Source: Spinacia oleracea (lineage: Eukaryota > Streptophyta > Magnoliopsida > Caryophyllales > Amaranthaceae). From it: a DNA stretch of 64,000 nt. Position 1 is the stretch's first letter, and every line of letters starts with the position of its first letter. Positions 10,801-22,267 of the stretch are shown here, piece by piece. Location of the stretch: the NCBI RefSeq assembly GCF_020520425.1, contig NC_079492.1:115169157-115233156 (forward strand). The letters run 5' to 3'. Made by a program: the position numbers and the translations under genes. The notes below the pieces were generated by a model. That model saw only the letters and a program-made list of their open reading frames with translations, was not told the DNA's origin and ran no database searches.

Positions 10801-12925
10801 TCAACAACAATCATGTAATTCTCTTGACAATTGGTGTGGACGCCCTAGACTTGTACGTACCTTGAATACCTAAGCGTAGGGGCCACTTTGCAATAATGAA
10901 CATTCACTTAGAAATCACCTCCTATCATCAAAATAATGAAACTTAAATTATTTCCATGTTCATTAAATTTCCAGCAACTTTATAAAATCTAAAACCTCAT
11001 TTAAACTTTAGAATTCAATCGTTTTTCAATAATATAATAGTCTCAATTTGCAAAACCAATCCCTAGTACGAAAACATACTTTTTCCGCCTTTAAAATCAA
11101 TAAAAATCAACACTTTAAGCCTTTATTCAAATCTGAAAATATAATTGATTATCATAATTAAAATCATCACCTAATTATGAAAATCAATTGACTCATTAAG
11201 TCTAGGTTAAAACCCTAACTTGAAAATCCCAATAAAACCAATTTAGCATCATAAAAATCAACTCTTTATTAAATAAACGAATCTGAAAAATTCATACTTT
11301 AATAATTAAAACAAGCCTAATGAATCACAATACGTAAATCCTCAAAGCACGGTGTTCACAACCGATTCCCAACCTTTTAATCATTCAAAACAATAATAAT
11401 ATCATAATTTAAAATACGGAATTTAAATAGAATAGGTAAGGAAGAAGAGAATTATACCAATCCGGCCTATAGCACGGAACAACCACGAATTAATGTGATT
11501 GGGCGAAAAAGATTGAACAACGAACAAAAACGACACACACACACACACTCGGTGTGTGCGCGCGGCAGGGGTCGAAGGGCAGCAGCGCTGGCGCGCGGGA
11601 CAAGGCAGGCAAGGGGCGAGGGTGCTGTGCGCGCAGCAAGGGAGACGAGGGCAGGGGTGTGCGCTGTGCACGCAGCAACAACAACACAATAGCACGGCAC
11701 CAGCAACGATGCGTGCTGGCTCGGCGGGCTACGAGAAGTGGGTGGGCAAGTGAGAGTGTGGGCGACGAGCGGGGCACACGGCAAGAGAGGATAGGGAGAG
11801 GAGTGAGGTGCAAGAAAGCAAAAAGAGGGTTTATGAAATTAAGGGGGATCATTTAATGAGGGGAGTCCTATTTATAGGCTCCCTATTTTCAATGGGCTAG
11901 GCTTAGAAAATTAGAATTGGGATTAGGGAATTAAATGATTGGACTAGCTTAGGACTTGAATTAAATTCTTTTGATTGGGCTCGTTTACTAAAACGAATTG
12001 TACTTTTCATTTAAAACCCAAGCCTTTTAAAATTACTTGCGACCCATTAAATTTCCCGACTCGAAAATTAAATTCGTTTCGTAATTAATTAAAATAATAA
12101 ATGTTCTAATTAATTAAAATACATTTAAATAATATTTAAATGCGAAATAAATTCCAAAAATCGTAAAATGCTTTATAAATATAATAAAATATATTTATAA
12201 ATATTATAAAAATACGAGGTATTACATCCAACATTAGACTCACTAGAAATCTTAAGCTAGGCTATCAAGTGAATTTTCTTGTTCCCTAAGTCAGGCCCCC
12301 AAAAGGAATTGGGGACAAGTTTGATATATTTCTTGAAGGGTCTTTTTAGAGAGAGACATAACTTGCATGGAGTAGTTAGCAATGGCAGTGAGGGCGGATT
12401 TGATCAGAACTAGTCTTCCTGCTTGGGAGAGGCTCTTAGCTTTCCAAGAGTTGTGTTTGCTTTTGATGTTTCTACATATATTAGCAGTTTGGGCTTGGGT
12501 TGCTATTTTATCTGTAAGAGGAAAACCTAAATAGACTCCTAGGTCAAGACTTGGTTCAACATCTAAAGAACTGCTAAACATGTCCTTTTGATGAGGAGGG
12601 GTATGTTTGGAGAAGTACAACTTGCTCTTAATGTTATTCATTTTCTGCCCTGAACAGTCCCAAAATTGGTCAAACACTTCTTTCATACCATAGAGGATTT
12701 CGGTTAGGTGTCCCCAAATAGGATAAGGTCATCAGCAAACATTAGGTGAGTGATGGGGATACCTTTTCTTTTTAGGCAGAAGGGTTTCCACTTTCCATGA
12801 TCAGATGACTCAGATATCAAATCGATCAGCAAGGTACTCCATACAAATGATGAAGATGTAGGGGGAGATGGGGTCCCCTTGTCTGATACCTCTAGAGGTA
12901 AAAAGAAGGTTTAACCAAGCCACTA
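7829..12925 (-). pseudogene. 5'-truncated L1-like LINE, ORF2 remnant (RT, zf-RVT, RNase H), split by a solo LTR
   Basis: Read on the minus strand, 12925 to 12690 encodes the RT core: SRGIRQGDPISPYIF, then THLMFADDLILFGDT with the FADD active-site motif near 12725-12745. A one-base deletion near 12710 shifts into the frame 12686-12291 (KLYFSKHTPP, YLGFPLTDKI, SLSQAGRLVLIKSALTAI). After the solo LTR the frame continues GLNIRSALIMNQ, then the zinc-binding zf-RVT domain (CQICPNTQENLDHIFITC) and an RNase H-like C-terminus (9051-8218, and on to about 8050). A run of 11 T at 7829-7839 is the complement of the poly-A tail. The N-terminal endonuclease is missing, as expected of a 5'-truncated LINE, and several stops show it is dead. 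Confidence 0.85.
9465..12226. mobile_element. Solo LTR (TGTAACACC...GGTATTACA type) inside the LINE
   Basis: The element starts TGTAACACCCTAATAATTCC and ends GAGGTATTACA. The flanks are tccag (9460-9464) and tccaa (12227-12231), a 5-bp target duplication with one mismatch, and the LINE reading frame resumes across it. It is 2762 bp with no gag or pol, so it is a solo LTR left by LTR-LTR recombination. TGTAACACCC ends are common in Ty3/gypsy LTRs, so that class is likely. A TATA-like ctatttatagg lies near 11868 and a GC-rich block at 11540-11830. The short ORFs on both strands of that block are compositional. Confidence 0.7.
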
Positions 12926-14651
12926 TTTTAACTCATTTATTCTACGGTTATCTTTCTCCCCCAGAAATATATGTAGTATCAATCATCGTATACTCGCATA
13001 ACATAGATAAAAAATATAGACCTTGTTTGTTATGTTGATGTTAGGTTATGCAAATATGCCCTTTTCACCACTTTTTGTTTGTCGTTGTTGGTTTGGTTTT
13101 TTTTTTTCTTCAATTAGGTGTACTCTGAATTTATTTTGTGGTAGTACAAGGGAAAATGAAAAGAGTTGAATAGGAGTAGAATGGAAAAGGAAATTAGAGA
13201 AGATTTAAGGCAATAATAAATGATGGAAAAGATAATCACATACTTGGAGGTAAGGAGGGAAGTTACTTAAGGGGAAAAAAATAGTGTATTTTCTATTAAA
13301 AAAAGAGTAAATTAATATTGTTGCCTAACAAATTTAAAAAGATATATACTTGAAACAAAAATATATTTTCTTATCTGGCTCTCTCAGGACACCCGTTAAT
13401 GGTGTAGGCTCGGTAAATATATAATGAAATATCTTTTAATTTTTTTTTAAGGAAATACAGTGAATATTTCATTATCTTGTATTTCAAAATAAAATTGATT
13501 ACACTATGGTTGATGTTTAGATTATACGAAGTACGAGTATATGTTTTCGGTACAGTTATGGAATGCTCACTTGATTACAATATTTCTGCAATCAAGTGGA
13601 TTAGTTGGTGTACGTTCGGACTGCGGAGTTCGTGTTACTATCTGCCGCAATAATATTACTCATTTTTGTCAAATTGTTTATGTTTATGCACTTTTAATTA
13701 AAAGGGGGGTGAAGGGAGGCCATTGCTTAATTTAATTAGATGGACACCATAGGTACCGTCATACTGCCTCCCCCTCAGAATGGGTCTTTGTTATGGCAAT
13801 TAGCAACTCAATATCAACAGAATGCGTTAATAGAATAAGAATGACACAAATAAAGAAGACGATTTGTCACTTTTTAATAGAATAACCTTGCATTAATGAG
13901 CATTGTTTATTAAGAGTACATAGTTGTCTTTTGATTTATTTCATGGTATTTTATTGTAATAAGGCCTTAAATAATATTCAACTTAAAATATTATAGCACT
14001 AGAAATAATTTAAGTTCGTAAACATAATTAAAATTCAGTGAAAATAAGCTAAATTCAACAAATATAAGTTGTAATCAATAAAATTCAATAACTTTAATGA
14101 ACAAATAAAATAGACAACTCAGTAAAAGTAAGTTTTAATAAGGAAAAAAAAAGGTACTAACATAACCTAGGCAAAAATGAGGTGAAGATAATAGAGCTAA
14201 GTATTGCCAAAAAGAAATTGCAATATATGGATTATTCTTTATTCTATATATTCAGCCTTACCATTCAATAGAAATAAATGTATTTTCTATAATCATGTTA
14301 TTGACTACTTCAACTCTATTTACGCTAACTTGCTGTCATCTACTCATCTAATCATCTGTACCTTAATTTTGATTTCATTTTCAGACTACAAATTCCTCAA
14401 ACAAACATTGACCATTGACTATAAACATGGGCCTAATGGAGTTATAGGTAGATAATTGAGTTCTTAACTTCTTAAGCTAGTTTTCCATAATTAATGGGCT
14501 TTGGCAGCCCAATAGTATAAAAGAAGGCCCGCTAACAGGCTTACAGGCAGACCAAAATGGGTCTTACACTCAAATCCAAACGATAACCAAAATTGAAAGG
14601 GATTTAGAGGGAAAGTAAAAGTGGGGCCCAACACCTGAAGATTTCTATCCT
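12926..14651. other. Intergenic, no gene seen
   Basis: AT-rich sequence with short homopolymers. The frames at 13541-13735 and 14204-14455 show no family motif, no splice context and no conserved neighbour. I support nothing here. Confidence 0.5.
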
Positions 14652-15276
14652 ACCCCCTCTGTTCGGTTTTATTGCAATCACATTATTGTTCAACCTAATT
14701 TTGGAAATGTAAGTAAATAAAGAAAAACTAGTGTGTTGTCCGAGCGATGTCTCGGGTTGCTACTTTGAATAATATAAGTGTATTTGACTTTTTTATAAAA
14801 AGTAAAGATTGGGTAAAAGAAAATTGTTATTATATGGCAAATGGAAAAAACATATTCAAAAACCACAAAATTAAAGTTGCTAAGTTATTTCTTTAACAAA
14901 ATTTAAAGTGTCTTATATAATTATTGCATCGTGATTAAGAGTAGTAAAATTAATCACTCGTCTTTTAAGTTAAGTATATTTATGTGAAGAAGTAAAAGCA
15001 CAACAAATACTTGGCTAAGGTAAGACTTATTGTTTAATGTTTGTTGGTCACAGGTTCGAATCTTTGTACTAACACATATTTGTTGTCATGATACAATTGT
15101 TAAATATGTGTCGTGGTACGGTTCTAGTGCTAAATAGGGTGACACGTGACACATATACTCGGGTTATTGAATACGGATCAGGATAGTTTGGTAAAGTTGT
15201 CAAAAATAGAAAAGTTGCAATAAAAAATAAACGTTTCAAAATAGAAATATTGCAACTAAAACAGAATAGAGAAAAT
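14652..15276. mobile_element. Possible MITE interrupted by a small Helitron
   Basis: The left end ccctctgttcggttttattg and the inverse of the right end (ctctattctgttttagttg) form imperfect inverted repeats of about 20 bp around a core that contains a Helitron 3' end at 14728. The repeats resemble Stowaway-like plant MITE ends but the TA flank is not clean, so this is tentative. Confidence 0.35.
14728..15177 (-). mobile_element. Small non-autonomous Helitron (minus strand)
   Basis: On the minus strand the 3' end reads hairpin CCGAG-ACATCG-CTCGG (14755-14740), then acaacacaCTAG (ending 14728), followed by T. The proposed 5' end is a TC at 15177-15176, flanked by A. It leaves the surrounding MITE-like sequence continuous. 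The 3' end is clear; the 5' end is a best guess. A tRNA B-box-like ggttcgaatc at about 15052 lies inside but no A box is convincing. Confidence 0.5.
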
Positions 15277-15277
15277 A

Positions 15278-15941
15278 TATAATGACTATGAGAATTTGGT
15301 GTCCCCTATTTGGATTTTCTATTACACCCTTACATGCGTGTCTAATTTATTAAAAAATTACTTAGGAAAAGGTTGTCATCTCTATTTGTAGAAGGTAATC
15401 TCACACATCACTGCATAAGCAGTTAAGCACTAGCAGTGAAGGAAATCAAGAATGAGAAGTTGAAGAAGAGAGGAACTTATTATCATCTTGATTTGAAAAC
15501 TGAAATCATGAAAAATGGAGGGACCAGAAGAAGTGAATATGCATGTGAATTACTCTTTCTTCTGCCATTTTCACCCTTTTCAGAACCCACCCAACCCACT
15601 TTGGCCCATTTTCCCTTTTTTAAGTTTTCAAGTTACACCACATGCCCACATACTCCCCCCTTTTATGCCTAGTACCGACCCCCACACGCACACTAATTAT
15701 TACGGTACTCCACTTGATACGGATTATTTACCTTTTCTAGTAATTAATATACGGGCGAACCAAGTTAGTTTTGATCGAATGGTGAAAAATGTTATCTTCC
15801 AAACTCAAGATTAGGAGTGAAATCTCCACTGAAATACCATATGACTTTAAAAAAACATCTTTTCTGCTAAGGGCCCTAATCCGATTAGAAGGACAAGTGC
15901 ATTATATTGTACGATTTGTACCACCATTATGTTAAGAGTGA
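15278..15941. other. Intergenic, no gene seen
   Basis: Overlapping frames at 15436-15672 and 15515-15814 are Pro/Phe-rich with no recognised domain. Nothing marks them as genes. Confidence 0.45.
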
Positions 15942-15943
15942 TA

Positions 15944-16224
15944 CTCCCTCCGTATTTATTTAAGAGATACACTTGGTCGGACACGGGTATTAAAAAGAAC
16001 AATTGAATGAAATAAAGTAATAAAACAAGTGGGATTGAGTAGATATTTTCATGAGTAAAACAGTGGGGACCATGTCATTTTAGGGGGTGAGAGGTGGTGG
16101 TGGAGTGTAGATAGATTATTTAATTAGATGATGGGGTTAATAAGTTACTAAAAATAGCAAGTGTATCTCTTAAATAAATACGGCCGGAAAAAACAAGTGT
16201 ATCCCTTAAATAAATACGGGGGAG
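15944..16224. mobile_element. Stowaway-type MITE with a duplicated right end
   Basis: The left inverted repeat begins CTCCCTCCGTATTTATTTAA and continues agagatacacttg. The right end carries its inverse twice, at about 16158-16186 and 16193-16224. TA dinucleotides flank the outer ends (15942-15943 and 16225-16226). It is 281 bp and non-coding. Confidence 0.8.
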
Positions 16225-17253
16225 TAATATAATGCATTTTTAAAACAAAATCTATACATTTTTTAACCGACATTTAAAATTGAAATTTTGAAAGTTTTAC
16301 GAAGAAAAATACTTTAGAATGTGTTGAACTATGTCAAATTTCATCCTATAATCAATTTATTCATCACAAGGAATAGTTAAATGATGTGAAAATCAAATCA
16401 TTCACGTAAAAGTTTAAGTGAAAACGGGTAAAATTAAAAGTACATTTATAAGAAGCCTTCCCTCCCCTTGCTTATTCAATATACGGAGTAAGTGAGTAAC
16501 TACTAGACCAAAATATAGTTTCTATATTTAAATTGGCGATTTAGTTTGACAAGGCGATTAATAAAATATGAAAATGTTATTAGGCACTAAATTTTTGGGA
16601 CAATACTAGATATAAACTTGTACTAATGGTTAAATTGAACATCAGTTTTGATTATAAACTCGTAATATGAAAAGCTTTTTTTATTTTACAAATGAATTAT
16701 AAAGGCAATACAAATTACAAATAAGATAGGAATATGTAAACGTATGACCTATGGGCTATGGTACATAAACTCTCATCTTAACATGACTCTTAAATAAATT
16801 AATAAAAAAAACAAGTTCAATAAGAGGTTATACTTATACATTGTACGAGGGCGAAGAGACCAATATCTGATATGTATTTCAAGATACATATCAAGTCCGT
16901 AGTATTGTACACCACTCCACATGCAAGATTTTAGCCTTTTGGGTTTCCTCTTCATAAAAGAAAAGGAACACATTAAAATTTAATGAAGATGACATAATTA
17001 TGGAGGTGCATGGACATGATTATTATTTAGATTAATTAATGGATATAGGTATATCTATCTAAACAGAGATCCACGTGTAGTTAATACATAGATGAGATGG
17101 CTCCCACGAGGCACGAGGAGAGGAGCACATCAAAGATTTGACCCAGTCCAATCTACTTTTAGCTAATTAATCACTTCATTTTCTAAGATCTTTAATCATA
17201 TTAAATTGATTAATTAATCAACTAATCACGAGCTTGGTTAGAAGTTAGAACTA
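16225..17253. other. Intergenic, no gene seen
   Basis: AT-rich sequence. The frame at 16773-16973 has no recognisable motif. Confidence 0.5.
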
Positions 17254-17270
17254 ACTACAAAATTTAGGCA

Positions 17271-17465
17271 CCAATTGAGGTTGGTATGAGTGGTTAAGGG
17301 CCTCTTGCTCCTTAACCAAGGCCTCGGGTTCAAGCCTTGGGAATGGAAAAAATCTCAACTGGGAGGGATGTTGCCTATCGAGGTACCTATGCAAACTCCC
17401 GTGAGAGATTAGTCTACTCGTCGAAGGCGGTGGAAACTTCTCGTAATAGAAAAAAAAAAAAAAAA
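17271..17465 (+). mobile_element. tRNA-derived SINE
   Basis: An RNA polymerase III A-box-like tggtatgagtgg (near 17282) and a B box ggttcaagcc (near 17328) have tRNA-like spacing, followed by a non-tRNA body and an A-rich tail ending at 17465. The flanks are an imperfect 17-bp target duplication: actacaaaatttaggca (17254-17270) and actacaaaattttggta (17466-17482), two mismatches. This is the hallmark of LINE-driven retroposition. Confidence 0.85.
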
Positions 17466-17989
17466 ACTACAAAATTTTGGTAACTAACTAGTCTAAAACT
17501 GCCTCTGCGGCTCTGCCAAATGACCATCTCTCCCCTCCAAACTAAAGATCGATGGCCTTGGGCACTGGGCAGGTGAATGGCATATTGGCATATTGCCATG
17601 TTGACATGCCACTGAGGACCATCGATTACGGCTCAAGACGAAAAAGCACGTATGTATATGTGCGGGTTGTATGTTTTTTAGACAAGAAAGACAAGTTAGT
17701 TTCATCACGTCCTAACTGCTACGAATCATGCTAACATAAGGCTTAGGCCTGTTTAATTCACCTTATTTTTCATTATCTGATCTGATCTAAACTTCTTTTT
17801 TTTATTTGATCTGATCTAATTTTTCTTAATTTAGATTTAAATAACAAAAACTAAAATTATTAACGTTAAATGATTTACATATATATAAAATAAATTTTAT
17901 TCAAATTTATAATATTGTTATAATTACAAATTATTTATTTGACTTTACATTATTCAACTATTCCATGTATTAAATAGACTTGGACATGG

Positions 17990-18970
17990 TGTGAATATAT
18001 CGGTCTAATTTGGACATGATATGGACATACCGGTTTTGACAAGGACATAATGGTTCTGACTTTGACATTATTTGGACACACCGGTTCTGATCTGGACGTA
18101 TGAGTTCTGATTTGGACAGATTGGTCCAGATATAGATATAATCTGTACAGATCGGTTCTAATCTAGACATGAGCTGTACAAATCGATTATGATCCGGACA
18201 TGATCTGCACATACCGGACCTGATCTGGACATGAAGGTTCTGACCTGGACATGATCCGCACATACCAATCCCAGTTCTAATCTGGACAAATCAGTTCAGA
18301 TTTGGGCATGATCTGTACTGATCGGTTCTGATATGGACATGAATTGTACAGACCAGTTCTGATCTAGACATGATCTGCACATACCAATCATACCAATTCT
18401 GATTATACCAGTTTAGATTTGGACATATTGGTTCTGATCTAGACATGAATTGCACAGGTCGGTTCTGATCTGGACATGATCTGTATAGATCTGTTCTAAT
18501 CTGGACATGATATTTACAAATCTAGACATGATCTATACATATCATTTCTGATCTGGATATATCGGTTTTGATCTGAACATGATCTGTACAGATCAGTTTC
18601 GATATGGATATATCGGTTCAGATCAGAACATGATCTCTGCCAATCGATTCTGGTATGCACATACCGGTTCTGATCTAGGCATGATCTATACATATTGGTT
18701 ATGATATGGACATAATTTGATCATGCCGGTTATAATCTGGACATATCAATACTCTAGACATGATCTATATAGATCGGTTTTGATCTGAACATAATATGTA
18801 CAAGTTAGTTCTGATCTGGACATATCGAATCTGATCTTCACATTGTGTGTAATTGTCAGTACAAATCGGTTATGGTCTGAACATAATATGTACAAATCAG
18901 TTGTGATTTGGACATGATCTGATCATACCGTTTTTTATATAGACATATCGGTTCAAATCTAGACAACAAC
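17990..18970. repeat. Degenerate ~31-bp GATC-rich tandem array
   Basis: Units approximate ggttctgatctggacatgat followed by ctgtacagatc, about 31 bp, with shorter 20-bp variants ending catatc. About 30 diverged copies fill most of the element at 17746-19172. The 97-codon antisense frame at 17970-18263 is the array read through. Confidence 0.8.
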
Positions 18971-18988
18971 ATTTTTCTTATTAAAAGC

Positions 18989-18992
18989 AATA

Positions 18993-19070
<78 letters not shown>
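18989..19070. repeat. TAA/ATT microsatellite
   Basis: Nearly pure (TAA)n of about 80 bp with one phase slip near 19031. It lies inside the Harbinger-like element. Confidence 0.9.
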
Positions 19071-19071
<1 letters not shown>

Positions 19072-19172
19072 TGATCTGATCTGATCAGAACTAAACTTAT
19101 TTTTTCTAGTCTGATCTGATTAAATCTGAAATAAGTAATAAGGTAATGAAATAAGGTGAACTGAACAGGGCC

Positions 19173-19800
19173 TTGGACATGCAAGCACAACACAATCGAT
19201 AACATGTAGGCTTGTTACTCTCGTTTCAATCACGACATCTATCTAGAGGGTTGGGCCTAAATAACCCCAAGGCATGTTGAATTGACACTAGGCATGACCT
19301 ATTATCCCCTACTTCATACATATACAAACAAATTTCCGTCCCCCCCCCCCCCCCCCCCCCCCTCTAAATATAGCTACGTTTAGGACGTATTCTACCTCTG
19401 GACTCAATAGCTATACTTAATGTGACAACCACATTCACAACTAAAAGAAAATCTACTTTTTTAATGGTGTATAAGATTGAAAATAAAATCGTAAAGATAC
19501 TCTAATTTTGCAAATTCTCATTTCTTTGAAGAATGATGAATACTTCGTTGATTTAATGTTTGTTTATTAGTTAAAAGGATGACCAAATTATTGATGGTCT
19601 TTCTAAATTACTTTGTAGCAATAAAAAAAACGGAGGAACACAATCTTCTCAATTGAAAAATGGCGTGATCATTATACTATTTTCTTTTAAAAAAAACTTG
19701 TATTTACAACAATAGCATAGAAAAGGCATGAAAATTACTCTGTTAAATCTGACTATTTGTATCTTCAGAATCCGAACAAGGAAATTTGATTAATCAGCAA
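19173..19800. other. Intergenic with a poly-C tract
   Basis: A run of 23 C lies at 19340-19362. No gene is seen. Confidence 0.6.
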
Positions 19801-19802
19801 CC

Positions 19803-20575
19803 AACCCAAGAGTTCTTTAAAATGTTATGGTCTCTCAACATCCTTCCCAAGTGAAAACTTGTCATTTGGAAAATCATGCTTCAGAGTCCCACGATGAAGC
19901 CATAATGGAAATAAAGGCGGTATGCCTCACTTGCAGTATACATGATGAGGATGCTCATCATGTTTTTCATCGGTGTTCACCAGCAAAACAGGTTTGGATG
20001 TGTGGATATTTGTGAATCTACTCTACCTTCGATGAGAATATTTCCCTCCAAGAATGGATTGTCTAACATATACGACCCTTTATAAGCTCATATGATCGAC
20101 TAGGGTAGATACACCCTATTTTCTCAGTACTCTTTGGGCTCTTTGGATCTCCAGGAACAACAAGGTGTTCAAGGGACATGATACTATAATTCTTGTAGTG
20201 TTATCTCATGTGGATGATGCAATGGCGCAATACAAAGTTATAAGTATATAGTTTAGATTAACAGTATGAATTTATCCACACCCCATCAATGGTGTCAACT
20301 TACTCTCCGGGTTTCTTAGAGTTTATATTGGTAACATTAATTAAGAATGGTGTTATAGTCTACCATCTACAAGTGGATGCAACGTGAACAAAAGGGAATC
20401 ATCGTGTTGGGCTGGGTTGGTCTTTATGCGTTACATAAGCGGTGAATGGAGTAATGGAAGGTAATGCTTCGGAAATTTCTAGCTCAACGACGCATGTAGA
20501 GGCAAAAGCTTGTTTACGAGGAATGAAATGGGTGTTATCTCGTTATATTGATACAATTTGCATTTCCAGACTTTG
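19803..20575 (+). pseudogene. LINE relic: zf-RVT and RNase H fragments
   Basis: 19827-20015 keeps the zinc-binding zf-RVT motif (CLTCSIHDEDAHHVFHRC followed by AKQVW). From about 20360 to 20550 a decayed RNase H-like part can be read in shifting frames (GWAGLVFMRYISGE; VEAKACLRGMKWV). Stops and frameshifts lie throughout. It is on the opposite strand to the larger LINE at 7829-12925 and of a different subfamily, judging by the motif residues. Confidence 0.7.
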
Positions 20576-21003
20576 CTAATCTTGTTACTAACTTGAGGAA
20601 CCCAGGGACCCCGGAAAATTCAACATGAATTGACGCTTTCAAGTATTCGCCAAAAATGTAAGAGTTTCAGCATATGTGTGATCCCCAAGATTGATCGTGA
20701 CAAAGTCTAACAAGCCCATAACTTGACACAAGTCATAGTTCAACTAGAAATTCGCACATCGCAACATCCTTTAGAGGCAGATTAGTTTGGTTTTATTTTG
20801 ATGTTTTTATAGTTTCTTTATTACTTTTTGTATTTAAAGTCGTAAAAAAAAATACAAACATGGAAAGGACATGTATTAGTATGAAAATAAAATTTCAAGA
20901 CCATAGTCTTGTTCTTCACCACCTCATACTATCTCAAATAACATTATTAAAGATGGCTACTTCAAACATATAGATCTAGAAAATCTCATCATGAAGGATA
21001 CAC

Positions 21004-21676
21004 TGTTAGATAATAGTCTTCTATTTGTGAGTGTGGGAGTATTCTCCCACATGGAAGAAATATGAAGTTTGTGATGTCTTTAAATAGACCCATGTGCATA
21101 GTATATTAAATATGTGGTGGGTTAAGTTGTTGGGTCAAATGGAGCATTGGGCTTTGGTGTGCTAGTATTGGGTTGGTAATATAGCTATATATTACTAATC
21201 AAGACTTAGCACTAGCACTTAGCACGCGCACGGTTATTAATGACATAATTAACGTTAATCTTTTTGCGGTTACTAGTTAATTAATATTTCGATATTAATT
21301 AATTATTTATTTTAAATAGGATAATAACAAAAGGGCGGTTATTAGTAACTGCCATATGGTTTCCTATTTAATCTAATGCACATTGATTATGTTAATTACG
21401 TTTTCCTTCATATTTATCACAATGTCAGTTTCTTCAAAAATACTTGTTCATGGAGAATGGTTTAATTTGCTGTAATCCGTTCTTGATTAGGGAATCCTAA
21501 GGGTAGATCACTAGATTAGTTTTGAATTCCATCAGCAATATAGTGGGGGCTAATATTATCCTAAGGATAGAGATTAACTCGTCCTAATCTAGTTTCTGTA
21601 TTTCGTTTTCATAATTCAAAGTTTCGTATTTAACATACACATATGATATTTTTTACATTATACATTATGCCTAACA
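21004..21676. repeat. Possible solo LTR
   Basis: The stretch starts TGTTAGATAATAG and ends GCCTAACA, giving the short inverted ends TGTTAG/CTAACA typical of copia LTRs. It contains text such as tgtgggagtattctcccaca, often seen in plant LTRs. The 5-bp flanks (tacac / ttttg) do not match, so it may be a fragment of a rearranged element. Confidence 0.4.
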
Positions 21677-21952
21677 TTTTGATTTCACAACCAACATGAG
21701 TTGGTGGAGAACTCATCTTGTGACTTGGAGTTTAAAAGGTCGAGCTTCATCAAATGCGCAATGGTTGAAAGTGACTCAAGCGAAAACTTACGTAATCAGG
21801 ATGGCTAACATGTAATATATGTTGGTTCACTAACTTCTTCTTACCTTAAAAATAAAATAATATTAATAATTTCAATTTCACAAAATAAATACCACGGAGT
21901 AAAAGGAAATTGAAAAAAAAAAAAACCATCGTTATTTAGGAATGGGATAGCA

Positions 21953-21960
21953 TATAAATA
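21953..21960 (+). promoter_or_regulatory. TATA box of the glutaredoxin-like gene
   Basis: tataaata lies about 310 bp upstream of the ATG at 22268. A pyrimidine-rich leader (22098-22150, ttctctctct-like) follows, typical of plant 5' UTRs. Transcription would start near 21985. Confidence 0.55.
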
Positions 21961-22267
21961 TACTTTCGCCTATTTATTCAAGCCTTCCTTTAAAATCCCC
22001 TTTTGCCCTTACAAAAATTGACATAAAAAAGCAATACAAAAAAAGTTTCCCCAATACAACCAACTTAACCACCCCCAAACCTAATTAGTAATTAGCCTTT
22101 TTTTTCTCAAATTCCCTCTCTGTCATTCTTGCACCCCTTCTTCTCTCTCTACGTTACTTCCCCATTACAGAACCAATTGCACTGCACCGTTTTTCTCCCT
22201 CCTCAACCTCAACCTCAACCTCAACCAGATGCGCTGATTAATTTTCTGGATTTCCCGGGTCGGGTCA

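Larger units (their letters stand above)
17746..19172. mobile_element. Harbinger/Tourist-like non-autonomous transposon with an internal tandem array
   Basis: The ends are inverted repeats: ggcctgtttaattcacctta at 17746 and, on the other strand from 19172, ggccctgttcagttcacctt. Similarity extends inward through TCTGATC-rich text. The flanks are tta (17743-17745) and ttg (19173-19175), compatible with a degraded 3-bp PIF/Harbinger duplication. No transposase is present; the interior is a long degenerate array plus an ATT/TAA microsatellite. The class call rests on ends and TSD length only. Confidence 0.6.

Noticed and set aside
11423..11856. Several overlapping ORFs on both strands
   Set aside because: They lie in the GC-rich block of a solo LTR; open frames on both strands are compositional.
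15436..15814. Small gene with two overlapping frames
   Set aside because: No domain, no consistent start context and no conservation evidence.
17970..18970. CRISPR-like array
   Set aside because: Units are degenerate, contiguous and without unique spacers, in a plant transposon.
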